Counted from the stretch's first letter, positions 11,891 to 22,196 are shown. The stretch: 34,508 bases of DNA from Acidobacteriota bacterium (GCA_019247495.1 JAFAOU010000236.1:1-34508); one strand, 5' to 3'. Notes: generated by a model from the sequence alone, not told the origin. Translations and numbers: made by a program.

Positions 11891-12862
11891 CTACTTAACT
11901 ACTCGCTGGGCACGCGCTCTCACCTCAGGGGGAATCGATACGCTCAGTTCTCGCGCCAGTTTTTCGTTAACCATCAAGGTCGGGTTCCGTACAACAGCCA
12001 CCGGAATTGAGCCAGCGGAGACATGCCCCCTCAAGATTTGGATCGCCGTCTTGCCGGTCTGCTTCCCTAAATCATAATAATCCACACCAAGCCCTACAAC
12101 GGCACCGGCATCGAAGGTTCCGGGATCGCCCGCGATGAGCGCAATGTGGCGATCACGGGCCAACTTAGCAATCGCTGGCGCAGCCGCCATAGCTGTGTTG
12201 TCCGCGGGCACGTAGATCGCCTTTACCTTATCGCCGAACGAGGCTATCGCTTGCGTAACGTCGTTTAAAGAATAGACTGGTTTCTCCTCTAGAGAGATTC
12301 CGACAGCCTGAGCAGCTGCACGCGTCTGCCGCATGGCATATTGGGTATTTACTTCTCCTGGATTAAATAAGACACCAATCGTCGCGCCTTTTCCGAATAC
12401 TGACGCCGCCAACTTCATCTGATCTAGATACGGCCACTGATCTGAACTTGCCGTATTGTTATCGCCGGGCCTATCCATACTCGCTACCAGACCCGCCGAT
12501 ACTGGATCCGTAATAACTCCGTAGATCACGGGCGTTCGTGCGGAGTCGTCCCGATGCTTAATCGCCTGCGAAATCGGCGTAGCAAGGGTGATAATTAAAT
12601 CGTACCGCTGCTGACGTGTTGCCAGCACAATATTTTGCATTAAAGTACTCTCGCCCTGAGCGTTGCGGTAAGTCAACGTGAGTTCTTTGCCTTCCGTCAA
12701 CCCCTGTTCGCGAAACTCGTCAAGAATTCCACGGCGGGCGGCATCAAGGCCTGGATGGTCAACATACTGTAAGATTGCCACGTGGTAATTATTACTGCGT
12801 TTGCAGCTTCCCATTACGATCAGCATGAATCCAATCAAGATTCCGGTTGCTAGGCGACGCAT
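11891..12862 (-). CDS. ABC transporter substrate-binding lipoprotein (ABC_sub_bind, COG2984 type)
   Basis: Binds a small ligand outside the cytoplasmic membrane and delivers it to the cognate permease. The 323 residues carry a lipoprotein signal with lipobox VMGSC (C20), then a two-lobe type I periplasmic-binding fold: YHVAILQYVDHPGLDAARRGI, DLIITLATPISQAI, IGVLFNPGEVNTQYA, KAIYVPADNTAMAAAPAI, VVGLGVDYYDLGKQTGK. These are family hallmarks of proteins often annotated as tryptophan/tyrosine transport (TrpX-like); the real ligand is not readable. GGAGG precedes the ATG and lies within the last codons of the upstream gene, two bases away, so translation is coupled. The partner permease and ATPase lie upstream in the same operon, with the unknown two-TM protein inserted between. 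Confidence 0.9.
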   Translation of the reverse strand: MRRLATGILIGFMLIVMGSCKRSNNYHVAILQYVDHPGLDAARRGILDEFREQGLTEGKELTLTYRNAQGESTLMQNIVLATRQQRYDLIITLATPISQAIKHRDDSARTPVIYGVITDPVSAGLVASMDRPGDNNTASSDQWPYLDQMKLAASVFGKGATIGVLFNPGEVNTQYAMRQTRAAAQAVGISLEEKPVYSLNDVTQAIASFGDKVKAIYVPADNTAMAAAPAIAKLARDRHIALIAGDPGTFDAGAVVGLGVDYYDLGKQTGKTAIQILRGHVSAGSIPVAVVRNPTLMVNEKLARELSVSIPPEVRARAQRVVK

Positions 12863-12864
12863 TT

Positions 12865-14736
12865 TTACATCCTCCTCACGCGTTCAAATAATTCTTCCGC
12901 AGGTTCCGCGACATCATTCGCGATTTTCACTTGCTCTGTAGTATCGCTCTTCCATAGATGGCTAAAATAGACCACCTTCTGGTAGAGACTCTGTGTAGGA
13001 ATGAGATTTTTCTCCCATTCAAGCTGTTCCACGCTGAAGCGCTCGTCGCCAAACAATTCAAAGCCTAAGGCGCGGCTGCCAGTTACCATATAACGAAAAC
13101 GTCCCTCGACGTTATCTCCCTCGGTCAAGGCGACATTCCTGTCGAATATCTCCGTTAGGCCAGGGACATCGACTAGCAAGAAGTCCAAGGCGTACCGCGC
13201 ATCCAGTTCTTTGTCCTTGAAATACGGAATGGCGGCGATTTTCGGGCGCAGCACAAACGCGATGTTAATCCTGCGTTTCAGCCACTCATCCATGAAGGCA
13301 ATAGCCTCCTTTCTATCATTATCAGAAGGAGGCTCGTCAAGAACGAACACGCGGTACACGTGCGCTCCTCTTCTAACGGCATGTTCACAGGAATCGCGAA
13401 ATGCCACGTAAGCGGGCCTTTCCATCCATGCGCGCCAAAAATTGCCAGTCTTTTGATCGGCGACGTCGACGGCAATGATTAGTCCATTGGTTCTGGCGAT
13501 AGCTGTATTTACGGCGCCAAAAAAGGCTGCGCCGTCTCGATTGGCGACCGTGAAGAGGGCCTCATGGCGTCCGTAATCATCCTCAATAGAGGCTTTCTGC
13601 TGTATAAGCCGACACAATTGTTCCAAGCGAGCTGCGTTGGTCTTCCTAAGGCGGGCAGGCGCGGCACTGCCGTCCAGCATTGATAGCAATTTGATCGCGT
13701 CGACCGCTTGATGATAAATACGTGGAAACGTTTCTTCATAGGACTTCACGGCGGTCTTCGCAACTCTTAACTTTAGTATTACCATGCTCCGAGCGAAGTG
13801 ACCTTCTCTGCCATAAACTAGCAGATTATCGACCAACATGAAGTCGGTTACCTTGTCGTCGTCGCGGAGTTGGACCGCGTCGAGAAACAAGGTGCTATTG
13901 ATGCCTGCGATGTCGACCGCTAAAAACTTGAGCGAGGCCGTACCGTCTTTGTACTTTGTCCATAGCACATGCCGTCGCACCATCTCCAAAAAGACCAGTG
14001 GAAAATCGTCGATCGCCGAGGCAAACGACTCGAGCGAACCGATAAAGACGCGAGCCATAGCCGGAATGTCTCCGACTATGCGGACGCCATTGCTTCGTAT
14101 GCGAGAAGCAGTTATCGCCAATGCCCAGTAGTAGTTGGCGTTCTCCGATTGGAATGTAGTAATTGGATCGGTGCTCGTTGCCCAGAAACGATAGGTAGCG
14201 AGGCGGCACAGCCAGGTCGCAGTGCGGAATTGCAGGCTATAGTCAGCGCGCATGCCGCCGTCGGTGCGGGCGCCGCGCGTGATACGCACGAGATCGCGCA
14301 TTTCATCTCGGCAGAGCGACCATAGACTTTGTTCGGCTCGATCAGTCGGTGTGAGGTTCTTGGTGATTTCATTCAATCTTGCAAATGGATCTCGCGAATC
14401 GCTAAAGCCGAGTATCGCCTCGAGCATTTGAATCTGCCGCGTCACACCCTGAAGCTTGCGCGCCAAAATCCTGCGTTGAAGGAACTCGGTGAAGGAACAT
14501 AGTATGGCGAATACGGCAACGCCGACAAAGACATGGACTTGCCACGGAATCTCCTTTTCGCCATGTTCCGCAAACCATGCTCCTAGCAGTCGCGGAAAAA
14601 AAGCACCCATGACGAAGGCAACCAGTAACTCAATTCCATACTCGATTACTATTTTCAGCACGGACTCGTCATGATGTGAAGAGCCGCCGTCGGGCGCCGA
14701 TACTGACGCCGGGTGTAACCCCTGCATTTCGCTCAT
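12865..14736 (-). CDS. Unrecognised two-TM protein with an apparent internal duplication
   Basis: A 623-residue protein with two membrane segments near the N-terminus (about 28-55 and 66-86), a short coiled region (about 88-110), then about 500 soluble, probably cytoplasmic residues. Two stretches look like copies of one domain. Each has an FW pair (184-185, 433-434), an A..R(S/R)G..V.R(I/V) strand (about 210-220, 453-463), and a DF-x-LVD motif (DFMLVD 298-303, DFLLVD 518-523). The second copy also has YRVFVLDEPP at 461-470. The pattern faintly recalls HKD-less phospholipase-D-like sensor or effector domains, but I would not assign a fold on this alone. The start ATG overlaps the ATPase stop (ATGA), and its stop is two bases from the binding-protein start. 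Its place inside an ABC operon suggests it senses or acts on the transporter (inference). Confidence 0.8.
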   Translation of the reverse strand: MSEMQGLHPASVSAPDGGSSHHDESVLKIVIEYGIELLVAFVMGAFFPRLLGAWFAEHGEKEIPWQVHVFVGVAVFAILCSFTEFLQRRILARKLQGVTRQIQMLEAILGFSDSRDPFARLNEITKNLTPTDRAEQSLWSLCRDEMRDLVRITRGARTDGGMRADYSLQFRTATWLCRLATYRFWATSTDPITTFQSENANYYWALAITASRIRSNGVRIVGDIPAMARVFIGSLESFASAIDDFPLVFLEMVRRHVLWTKYKDGTASLKFLAVDIAGINSTLFLDAVQLRDDDKVTDFMLVDNLLVYGREGHFARSMVILKLRVAKTAVKSYEETFPRIYHQAVDAIKLLSMLDGSAAPARLRKTNAARLEQLCRLIQQKASIEDDYGRHEALFTVANRDGAAFFGAVNTAIARTNGLIIAVDVADQKTGNFWRAWMERPAYVAFRDSCEHAVRRGAHVYRVFVLDEPPSDNDRKEAIAFMDEWLKRRINIAFVLRPKIAAIPYFKDKELDARYALDFLLVDVPGLTEIFDRNVALTEGDNVEGRFRYMVTGSRALGFELFGDERFSVEQLEWEKNLIPTQSLYQKVVYFSHLWKSDTTEQVKIANDVAEPAEELFERVRRM

Positions 14737-15467
14737 GTTGGCGATTCCTCGCTTATACGCTGTTGCAGTAGGGAGGGGGAAACGATCGAGCCGCCTGCGA
14801 GCCTACACGGCTGGAATTCGTTAGTTGACGTCACGCGCTCGTCATGCGTGACTATTACGCACGCCATTGGTGTGGCGCTCTGGGCCTTCCGCAACGCTGT
14901 TAGGAAATGATGCGCGTTTTGATCGTCCAAGGCCGCAGTGGGCTCATCCAGGAGTAGAATAAGCGGCCTGATAGTTAGGGCGATGGCCAAAGCGAGGAGT
15001 TGTTTTTGGCCTCCAGAAAGCTCGCCAGCAAGTTGTGTAGGAACCGCGGTCCACGCATCACTTAACACGTGAAGATATGCGGCGGCATCCGCAGTGCCTT
15101 TCTTTACCCGCAGGCGTTGCCACGGGAGTGCGCCTGACCCTATGGCGCCTGCCAGCATGAGATGCTCGGCGACGGTGAGGCGTGCGGCAAGATTTTGCGC
15201 CGGATTCTGGCGGATCGTAACTATTGATGTTGAACCAGACCGTGTTAACGCTGGGGCTCGATACACCGAGCCTCGTGTAGGGTGCACATCGTCGGCGATT
15301 ACACGCAGTAGCGTCGACTTGCCGGAGCCGTTGCTGCCAACAATAATCAGGTATTGACCCGAATGTATCTCCAGATCAACGTCGCGCAACGCGGCCACCG
15401 TGGTTTGTTCGCCGTGGAAGTCCACACTAACCTGCGACAGCCGTACCAAGGTTTCATTCAGTGTCAA
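14733..15467 (-). CDS. ABC transporter ATP-binding protein (COG1101 type)
   Basis: The ATPase of the importer, 244 residues. Walker A GSNGSGKST (44-52), Q-loop Q87, signature LSGGQ (150-154), Walker B LILLLDE (169-175) and the H-loop H208 (THD) are all present, so it should hydrolyse ATP. Its start lies 14 bases inside the permease gene and its stop shares ATGA with the next gene, giving a tightly coupled unit. Together with the permease and the ABC_sub_bind lipoprotein this is the set known as TrpXYZ-like in some Firmicutes. The transported compound is unknown. Confidence 0.92.
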   Translation of the reverse strand: MTLNETLVRLSQVSVDFHGEQTTVAALRDVDLEIHSGQYLIIVGSNGSGKSTLLRVIADDVHPTRGSVYRAPALTRSGSTSIVTIRQNPAQNLAARLTVAEHLMLAGAIGSGALPWQRLRVKKGTADAAAYLHVLSDAWTAVPTQLAGELSGGQKQLLALAIALTIRPLILLLDEPTAALDDQNAHHFLTALRKAQSATPMACVIVTHDERVTSTNEFQPCRLAGGSIVSPSLLQQRISEESPT

Positions 15468-16314
15468 GCAGCACCACCACGTCCTTGTTATGACGCATGA
15501 GGAGTATTATTAGGCAAAGCAGTGCCGCCGTCGCGAGCTTTAGGTCAATTGGGTTGACACCGACGCGAAGCGCGACCTGAACGGAAATCATATACAAGCT
15601 CACGCCCACTAAGCCAGACAGTAGTGTTGGCGTCGGCGCCTCCGATCGGACTAGGGAGGCCCCCAGGAATACAACAGTGAGACCCGTCACCAAAGTACCG
15701 ACACCCATATTGACATCCGCAAAGCCCTGGAACATAGCTACTTCTGCGCCAGTTAGGGCAACAAGAGCGTTGCCGACGGCCAATCCTGTTATTAAATAAC
15801 CACGTTCGCTTTTGCCAAGTTGTCGCACGAATGCGCTATTATCACCCGTGGCCCTCAGTGCCAGGCCTCCGACGGTGCGAGATGCGATGCCCAGAACGCC
15901 GACGACGCCGGCGGCCGCCACGGCGACAGCGGAAAGCGGACCAGAACTGCCGAGCCGTTCTTCCGTGAAGGTCAAAACAGTTGGCGTAGTAATGAGCTGG
16001 ATGTTGGCTGCTCCCATAAGCCGTAGAGTTAATGTGTAGAGCGCCGTCAGTACTACAATGCCGGCCACAAGTTTGTTGAGGCGGCCAAAGGCATAAAGCG
16101 AGGCCGTGGCCGCGCCTGCCATGGCGCCGGCCGCCGGCGCAATCAAAATGCCTAGAAGCGGCGATCCGTGTAGGGCAAAAACGGCGACGGTAGCGGCTCC
16201 TAGCGTGAATGATCCATCAATCGTCAGGTCTGGAAAACGTAGCACTCGGAATGTGAGCACCACACCAGCGGCCAGCGGAACGTAAAGCAAAATCAGTGTG
16301 ATAATCAAAAACAT
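15454..16314 (-). CDS. ABC transporter permease (BPD_transp_2-like, COG4120 type)
   Basis: Membrane channel of the importer, 286 residues with about eight hydrophobic segments. The N-terminus LTFRVLRFPDLTIDGSFTLGA is a hallmark of this permease family (F.DLT.DGSF.LGAA), as is the GL..G..L..L.GA core around 190-215. The family uses a single permease that dimerises with two ATPases. ATG 16314 lies four bases downstream of the radical SAM stop, and the end overlaps the ATPase. The assignment is firm at family level; the substrate is not known. Confidence 0.9.
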   Translation of the reverse strand: MFLIITLILLYVPLAAGVVLTFRVLRFPDLTIDGSFTLGAATVAVFALHGSPLLGILIAPAAGAMAGAATASLYAFGRLNKLVAGIVVLTALYTLTLRLMGAANIQLITTPTVLTFTEERLGSSGPLSAVAVAAAGVVGVLGIASRTVGGLALRATGDNSAFVRQLGKSERGYLITGLAVGNALVALTGAEVAMFQGFADVNMGVGTLVTGLTVVFLGASLVRSEAPTPTLLSGLVGVSLYMISVQVALRVGVNPIDLKLATAALLCLIILLMRHNKDVVVLLDTE

Positions 16315-16318
16315 GACA

Positions 16319-17365
16319 TCACGACAGACGGAGCGCGTTCTTGTAGGGACAGGCTCCGGTATAAGTGTTGCGTAAATGTCGCAGATAAGGGTGGGAACGC
16401 CAAATCAGGCTTGGACGATCATTGTCTCGCCAAAAGCCGATAGGCGACAGCTGTACTGATTGATCCCGCCATTGGCGAGCGACGCATGGCCAGATATGGC
16501 CGAGAATGTCAACGTACAGGCCGAGGAGCTGCGTGCATCGACCCCCGGAGTAGTAAGCGCAGTCTGCGGAACGTGTGACACCGAGCGCCGCGTCGATTTC
16601 ACTCAGCTTGCGCACAAGGGCAGCTCGCTGCAACGCGCTGAGTGGTTGGAGCGCGCTCATAACGAAATCGCCGGTCATGTCGTCTAATAAATCTACTGCC
16701 GCGTTGCCATCAAACAAGCCGTGGTTAGTGCGACCTGTCGGAATGTAGTCTGCGATGATGGGGTAGATGTTTCTTGTGCGCGCAAGACGATGAATCTCGG
16801 GCAGTTCAGCATAATTAGCGCCAAACGCGACTGTGTCGAATCCTAGTCGGGTTGGAGTTGCGCCAGCGAAGCCGGCATCGCGCAGCAACTCTACGGCCTG
16901 TTCGCGGGCCCGCGTATACCCTGAGCGCCCGACGATAGCGTCCTCTACGGCGGCTGAGGACGAGTTGTATTTGATAACGATCGTGCAGTTCTTCTGATAT
17001 AACCATCTTACCAACCGATGATCCGTACTGAATCTTAGCCCATTGGTGAAGACCACGGGGGTCATGTGGCGTGCAGTGATGGCATCGATGATGGTTTCGA
17101 AATGAGGATCGATGGTAGGTTCGCCCGCACCGACTAAGTTAACGGTGCGTGCACCTGCGCCGGCAAAATCGTCAAGGATTGCCATCGTTTCTTCAACGGT
17201 CAGCTCGTCTGGTCTACGGAGCTTTCGAACGGAACTCTTTTCTTCTATGAAGCAATAGGCGCAGTTCAAGTTGCAGGGGTTTGAGAGGTCGAGGGACACA
17301 TTTAGCATTGTGTCTCCGCGAAGTGCGGACTCCAGTTCCGAGTCGGTGAAACACCAACCCGCCAT
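16319..17365 (-). CDS. Radical SAM protein with C-terminal cysteine cluster, first gene of the island operon
   Basis: A 348-residue radical SAM enzyme. C31-x3-C35-x2-C38 (CNLNCAYC) binds the [4Fe-4S] cluster; GAGEP at about 79-83 is the SAM-binding turn. Later cysteines C269, C277, C294 and C339 suggest a SPASM/twitch-type auxiliary cluster. No RiPP precursor-like small ORF was seen beside it, and the linked ABC system is an importer type with a binding protein, so a peptide-maturation role is not supported by context. ATG 17365 gives a helical leader seen in such proteins; ATG 17308 (residue 20) has a better GGAG upstream and is a real alternative. It leads the operon. No promoter could be placed in the 206-base upstream gap. 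Confidence 0.85.
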   Translation of the reverse strand: MAGWCFTDSELESALRGDTMLNVSLDLSNPCNLNCAYCFIEEKSSVRKLRRPDELTVEETMAILDDFAGAGARTVNLVGAGEPTIDPHFETIIDAITARHMTPVVFTNGLRFSTDHRLVRWLYQKNCTIVIKYNSSSAAVEDAIVGRSGYTRAREQAVELLRDAGFAGATPTRLGFDTVAFGANYAELPEIHRLARTRNIYPIIADYIPTGRTNHGLFDGNAAVDLLDDMTGDFVMSALQPLSALQRAALVRKLSEIDAALGVTRSADCAYYSGGRCTQLLGLYVDILGHIWPCVARQWRDQSVQLSPIGFWRDNDRPSLIWRSHPYLRHLRNTYTGACPYKNALRLS

Positions 17366-17571
17366 GCTATTATTTGCGAGAGTCAGCTCAGTCCTCTTGT
17401 TAATGTTTCTAGGCTTTCATCTAGGAGTGACGGAACTGAACTTTTCCCTACCCTGCGGCAAAAAAACACCTGCAACGGATTCTCGAACTTTCACGCGAAC
17501 GAAAAATAACTAGTAGCTTCGGAACAGCTCTCTCGCGCAGACGTGGGTTGATGCGAGGAAGTTCGTGGTGG

Positions 17572-19365
<1,794 letters not shown>

Positions 19366-19371
19366 TCAAAG

Positions 19372-19446
19372 GCATTCAACCACAGAGGCACAGAGGACAC
19401 AGAGAGTGCTTCTCTCTGTGCCTCTGTGGTTCGTGGTTTTGAATGC
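19372..19446. repeat. Intergenic palindrome with CACAGAGG units
   Basis: The outer arms GCATTCAA (19372-19379) and TTGAATGC (19439-19446) flank CCACAGAGGCACAGAG and its complement CTCTGTGCCTCTGTGG. It covers nearly all of the 84-base gap between two minus-strand genes. Related copies lie at 24545-24605 and 25165-25211. Confidence 0.88.
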
Positions 19447-19449
19447 TGA

Positions 19450-21162
19450 CTACTTGTCGTTATGCAGCTCGACGAACTCGTAGATGAAATTGCCTGTCCC
19501 GGCGGCGTCGGAGAATTCGTTGATGACGACGCCTTTGGCGCAGCCGGCGCCGGCTCCGGTGCCGGGCGTGGCGGTGGTTGTCGCGCCGATGTTCCAGTTG
19601 GAGGTGACGCCTGCGCCGGTGCAGGGGTCAATGCGTTTCAGCGATTCGTTCGCGCTGGAGAGTGTCGAAATCGTCGGTCCGTCAATCACGGTGCCGCTGG
19701 CATTTTTCAGCGTGTAGTTTTCGCTGCCGTTGATCTGCGGGAACGCGCCGGCGGTGGTGAGGTAGACGACGTTCGATGCGAGCGTGACGCCCCAGAAGGT
19801 CTGGAACGCGGCCTTCGTGGCGTCGCGGGCGATGATGACGTAGCCGTTCGCGGGAATGACCGTGCCGGCCGGGATCGTGTAGACGACGGTGGCGTTGGCT
19901 TGCGTGACGGTCCAGCCGGAGATGTCGGTGCCGGTGGGGTTGTTGACGGTGACGTTGACGGCGGCCGAGGTACCGACGTTGAGCGCGGCGTCGTAGGCTT
20001 TCGCGGTCAGGGAGTGCGAGCCGTTCGCGACCGAGGTTGAATCCCAGCTGTACGAGTAGGGCGAGGTTGTGTCGGTCGATTTGAGCGCGCCGTCGACGTA
20101 GAACTCGACCTTCGTCACGCCGACGTTGTCGGACGCGGTGGCGTTGATCGAAATCGTTCCGACGACCGTCGCGCCGTTCGTGGGCGACGTGATCGAGACC
20201 GTCGGCGCGGTCGTATCGCCGCCGCCACCGCCCGAACCGTTGGCCAGCCAGTTGATGCCGTTGGCGACGAGCAGGCCGTTGTCGTAGCTCGGATCGTTGT
20301 AGCCGAGGAACGTGGAGTGGCCGCAGGAGTTCGTGGCGTCTTCGGTGACGGAGGAATCGGCGATCGCGGCGATGCGGCCTGCGCCGTAGGTCGACGTCGC
20401 GTAGGTTACGCCGCTCGACGTATCGTGCGTCGACGTTGTCTTCCAGACGTGGCCTTTCGCGGCGCCGGTGAGCGTCATCGTCGAAGAGCCGAAGAGGCCG
20501 AGGCCTTTGCTGGAGGAGGGGACGCCATATGCGCCGGTCCAGATGATTGGCGACGCAGTGTCGGTCGTGTAGTTGACGTCCGGATGATCGTCGAACCAGC
20601 CGAAGGTCTTGTCGGCGGAGTTGTCGTTGTAGGTGATGCCGAAGACGCTCGGGCTTCCCATGAGCGCGTTGAACACGCCGGCTGCGTCGATGCCGTCGCT
20701 GTTGCGGTCGGCGCCGGCGTGGTCGGCGATCATGAACAGGCCGCCGCCGTTGAAGACGAAGTTGCGGATGGCGGTGATCTCGGCCGACGTCAGTGCAATG
20801 TTCGGCTCAGGCATGACGAAGACGTTGTAGTGGCTTAGGTCCTGGGCGTTGGTGTTGTCGCCGTAGCTGATGCGCGCGCCGACCGGGAGCGATTCGACGT
20901 GGAAGCCTTTCTTCACGAGGTCGACCCCCATCGCGGAGTGCGCGCCGTTCCAGTAGGTTTCGGCGGTGGACGACGTGATTCCCGCCTGATCGGGCGTGGG
21001 GAAGCGCTGCGCGGTGCCGCATGAATCTTCATCAAGCGTCCAATCGGCATTGCCCGCGGTCTGCGCATGCGCGGCGTCGAAGAGGATCGTTTTCTGTTGT
21101 GCGGCGAGGCTTGTAGCAACGAGGAGCACGACCAGGAGCGAGAGCGACCATTTCTTCATCAT
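19450..21162 (-). CDS. Secreted protein: GATase-like/DUF4350-like N-domain, Ig-like domain, lamin-tail-like C-domain
   Basis: A 570-residue exported protein with signal peptide (about 1-21, ending SLAAQ). Residues about 22-310 have a flavodoxin/GATase-like look (TILFDAAHAQTAG, YNVFVMPEPNIALTSAEITAI, GGLFMIADHAG, GRIAAIADSS), of the kind found in GldG/DUF4350-like domains that bind rather than catalyse. After a Gly-rich linker comes a bacterial Ig-like domain (about 316-407: VSITSPTNGATV, VEFYVDGALKSTDTTSP). Residues 413-570 match a lamin-tail domain (DISGWTV, PANGYVIIA) but end with the motif INEFSD...YEFVELHND that normally starts that domain. The C-terminal half is paralogous to the protein at 22264-24117. 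Location is periplasmic or extracellular. Confidence 0.85.
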   Translation of the reverse strand: MMKKWSLSLLVVLLVATSLAAQQKTILFDAAHAQTAGNADWTLDEDSCGTAQRFPTPDQAGITSSTAETYWNGAHSAMGVDLVKKGFHVESLPVGARISYGDNTNAQDLSHYNVFVMPEPNIALTSAEITAIRNFVFNGGGLFMIADHAGADRNSDGIDAAGVFNALMGSPSVFGITYNDNSADKTFGWFDDHPDVNYTTDTASPIIWTGAYGVPSSSKGLGLFGSSTMTLTGAAKGHVWKTTSTHDTSSGVTYATSTYGAGRIAAIADSSVTEDATNSCGHSTFLGYNDPSYDNGLLVANGINWLANGSGGGGGDTTAPTVSITSPTNGATVVGTISINATASDNVGVTKVEFYVDGALKSTDTTSPYSYSWDSTSVANGSHSLTAKAYDAALNVGTSAAVNVTVNNPTGTDISGWTVTQANATVVYTIPAGTVIPANGYVIIARDATKAAFQTFWGVTLASNVVYLTTAGAFPQINGSENYTLKNASGTVIDGPTISTLSSANESLKRIDPCTGAGVTSNWNIGATTTATPGTGAGAGCAKGVVINEFSDAAGTGNFIYEFVELHNDK

Positions 21163-21293
21163 TCCTCCGTTATTTCGGTGGCCTGAATGTTGACCACAGA
21201 ACCGTTCATTGACCCGGGAAGTGTGCAGTTGTTGACCAGAAAAGGGCGGGGATCGTGGGGAGATTGTTCGTGATGTGCAGGTAAAGTGCCGGT

Positions 21294-21361
21294 CCGCAGA
21301 TGACGCAGATGAATCAGATGAGATTCTTGTTTTTAATCTGCTCCATCTGCGTCATCTGCGG
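21294..21361. repeat. Intergenic palindrome with GCAGATGAC units
   Basis: CCGCAGATGACGCAGATG (21294-21311) and CATCTGCGTCATCTGCGG (21344-21361) are perfect 18-base complements. It lies 15 bases upstream of the crotonase start, in the divergent gap. It is a second copy of the element at 6466-6527. Confidence 0.88.
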
Positions 21362-21376
21362 ATTTATCATCCGTTC

Positions 21377-22129
21377 ATGCTCGAAAAAAATCTCGACAAC
21401 GGCATCCTCACTATTCGCCTCGCGCACGGAAAAGCGAGCGCGCTCGATCTCGAACTTTGCAATGCGCTGGCGAGTGCGTTCGAAGAAGCGGCGGCCGATG
21501 ATGATGTCGGCTCCGTGATCCTCACCGGCACAGGCTCGATCTTCTGCGCGGGCGTCGATCTGCCGCGCCTGATCGACGCGGGCGGCGACTACGTGCAGTT
21601 GTTCGTCGAGTCGCTCGATGCGGCGCTCCGCAGTCTGTTCACGTTCCCCAAGCCGTGCGTCGCGGCTCTCAACGGACACGCCATCGCCGGCGGCGCGATC
21701 CTCGGATTTGCCTGCGATCATCGCCTCATGAGCGGAGGACGCATCGGCGTTCCGGAGCCGCTGGTCGGCGTGCCGTTCCCGCCGCTTGCTCTCGCGATCG
21801 TTCGTTACGCCGTGCCGAAGCCGCATCTCCAGCCGATGGTGTATTTCGGCAGGACGATGGACGCCGAGGCGGGGAAGGGAATGGGGATCGTGGACGAGGT
21901 GGTGCCTGCCGCCGATCTGCTCTCGCGGGCACGAACGATCGCCGAGCAACTGATGACGGTTCCGCGCGCGACGTTCCGCATCACGAAGCGCCAGTTGCGC
22001 GAACCGTATCTGCGCGATGCGTCGGAGATCTCGGTCGCATCGATCGATGAGATCGACGCCATCTGGGCGGCGCCGGAGACGCATGCGCATATTCGCGAGT
22101 ATCTGGCGAAGACGCTGAAGAAGAAGTAG
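21377..22129 (+). CDS. Enoyl-CoA hydratase/isomerase family (crotonase) protein
   Basis: A 250-residue crotonase-fold protein. The oxyanion-hole segments are visible as FCAGVDL (about 57-62) and HAIAGGAI (about 101-108). The first catalytic glutamate of hydratases (in GGGCEL) is replaced by I108, while the second is kept (E127 in GVPEPLVG). It is therefore unlikely to be a standard hydratase and may be an isomerase, hydrolase or other crotonase. ATG 21377 starts the typical short N-terminus MLEKNLDNGILTIRL; the longer open frame runs through the palindrome just upstream. It lies between two paralogous secreted proteins and has no other fatty-acid gene beside it. Confidence 0.88.
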   Translation: MLEKNLDNGILTIRLAHGKASALDLELCNALASAFEEAAADDDVGSVILTGTGSIFCAGVDLPRLIDAGGDYVQLFVESLDAALRSLFTFPKPCVAALNGHAIAGGAILGFACDHRLMSGGRIGVPEPLVGVPFPPLALAIVRYAVPKPHLQPMVYFGRTMDAEAGKGMGIVDEVVPAADLLSRARTIAEQLMTVPRATFRITKRQLREPYLRDASEISVASIDEIDAIWAAPETHAHIREYLAKTLKKK

Positions 22130-22147
22130 CAAGTAGTCCGCGCTACA

Positions 22148-22196
22148 GGGGGAACGGTTCACGCGGAGTCTGCGGAGGGGCGGAGCACGCGGAGAA
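22148..22196. repeat. Half element of the GGTTCACGCGGAG repeat family
   Basis: GGGGGAACGGTTCACGCGGAG and later GCGGAGGGGCGGAG match the left arm of the palindrome at 5283-5373. The expected right arm is missing; only GGCTCCCC near 22231-22238 may remain. A small separate hairpin GTTGCT...AGCAAC lies at 22214-22230. Confidence 0.6.

Larger units (their letters stand above)
11660..17530. mobile_element. Lower-GC genomic island carrying a five-gene operon (borders approximate)
   Basis: Base composition drops between the LD-carboxypeptidase and the ABC-F gene. Three 60-base lines counted inside gave 25, 30 and 34 G+C; two backbone lines gave 43 and 41. Codons such as TTA, ATA and AGG, rare outside, are common here. 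The five genes all point left and overlap or abut. None of the palindromic repeats found at backbone junctions occurs inside. There is a possible transposase remnant at the left edge. No integrase, tRNA or direct-repeat att site was found, so borders are set by composition only. Confidence 0.6.

Noticed and set aside
16319..17365. Island radical SAM protein as a prokaryotic viperin
   Set aside because: The cluster motif CNLNCAYC and the C-terminal SPASM-like cysteines differ from the viperin pattern.
17366..17571. RiPP precursor or leader peptide upstream of the island radical SAM gene
   Set aside because: No small ORF with a ribosome-binding site and a Cys- or core-like end was found in this gap; I see nothing else in it.
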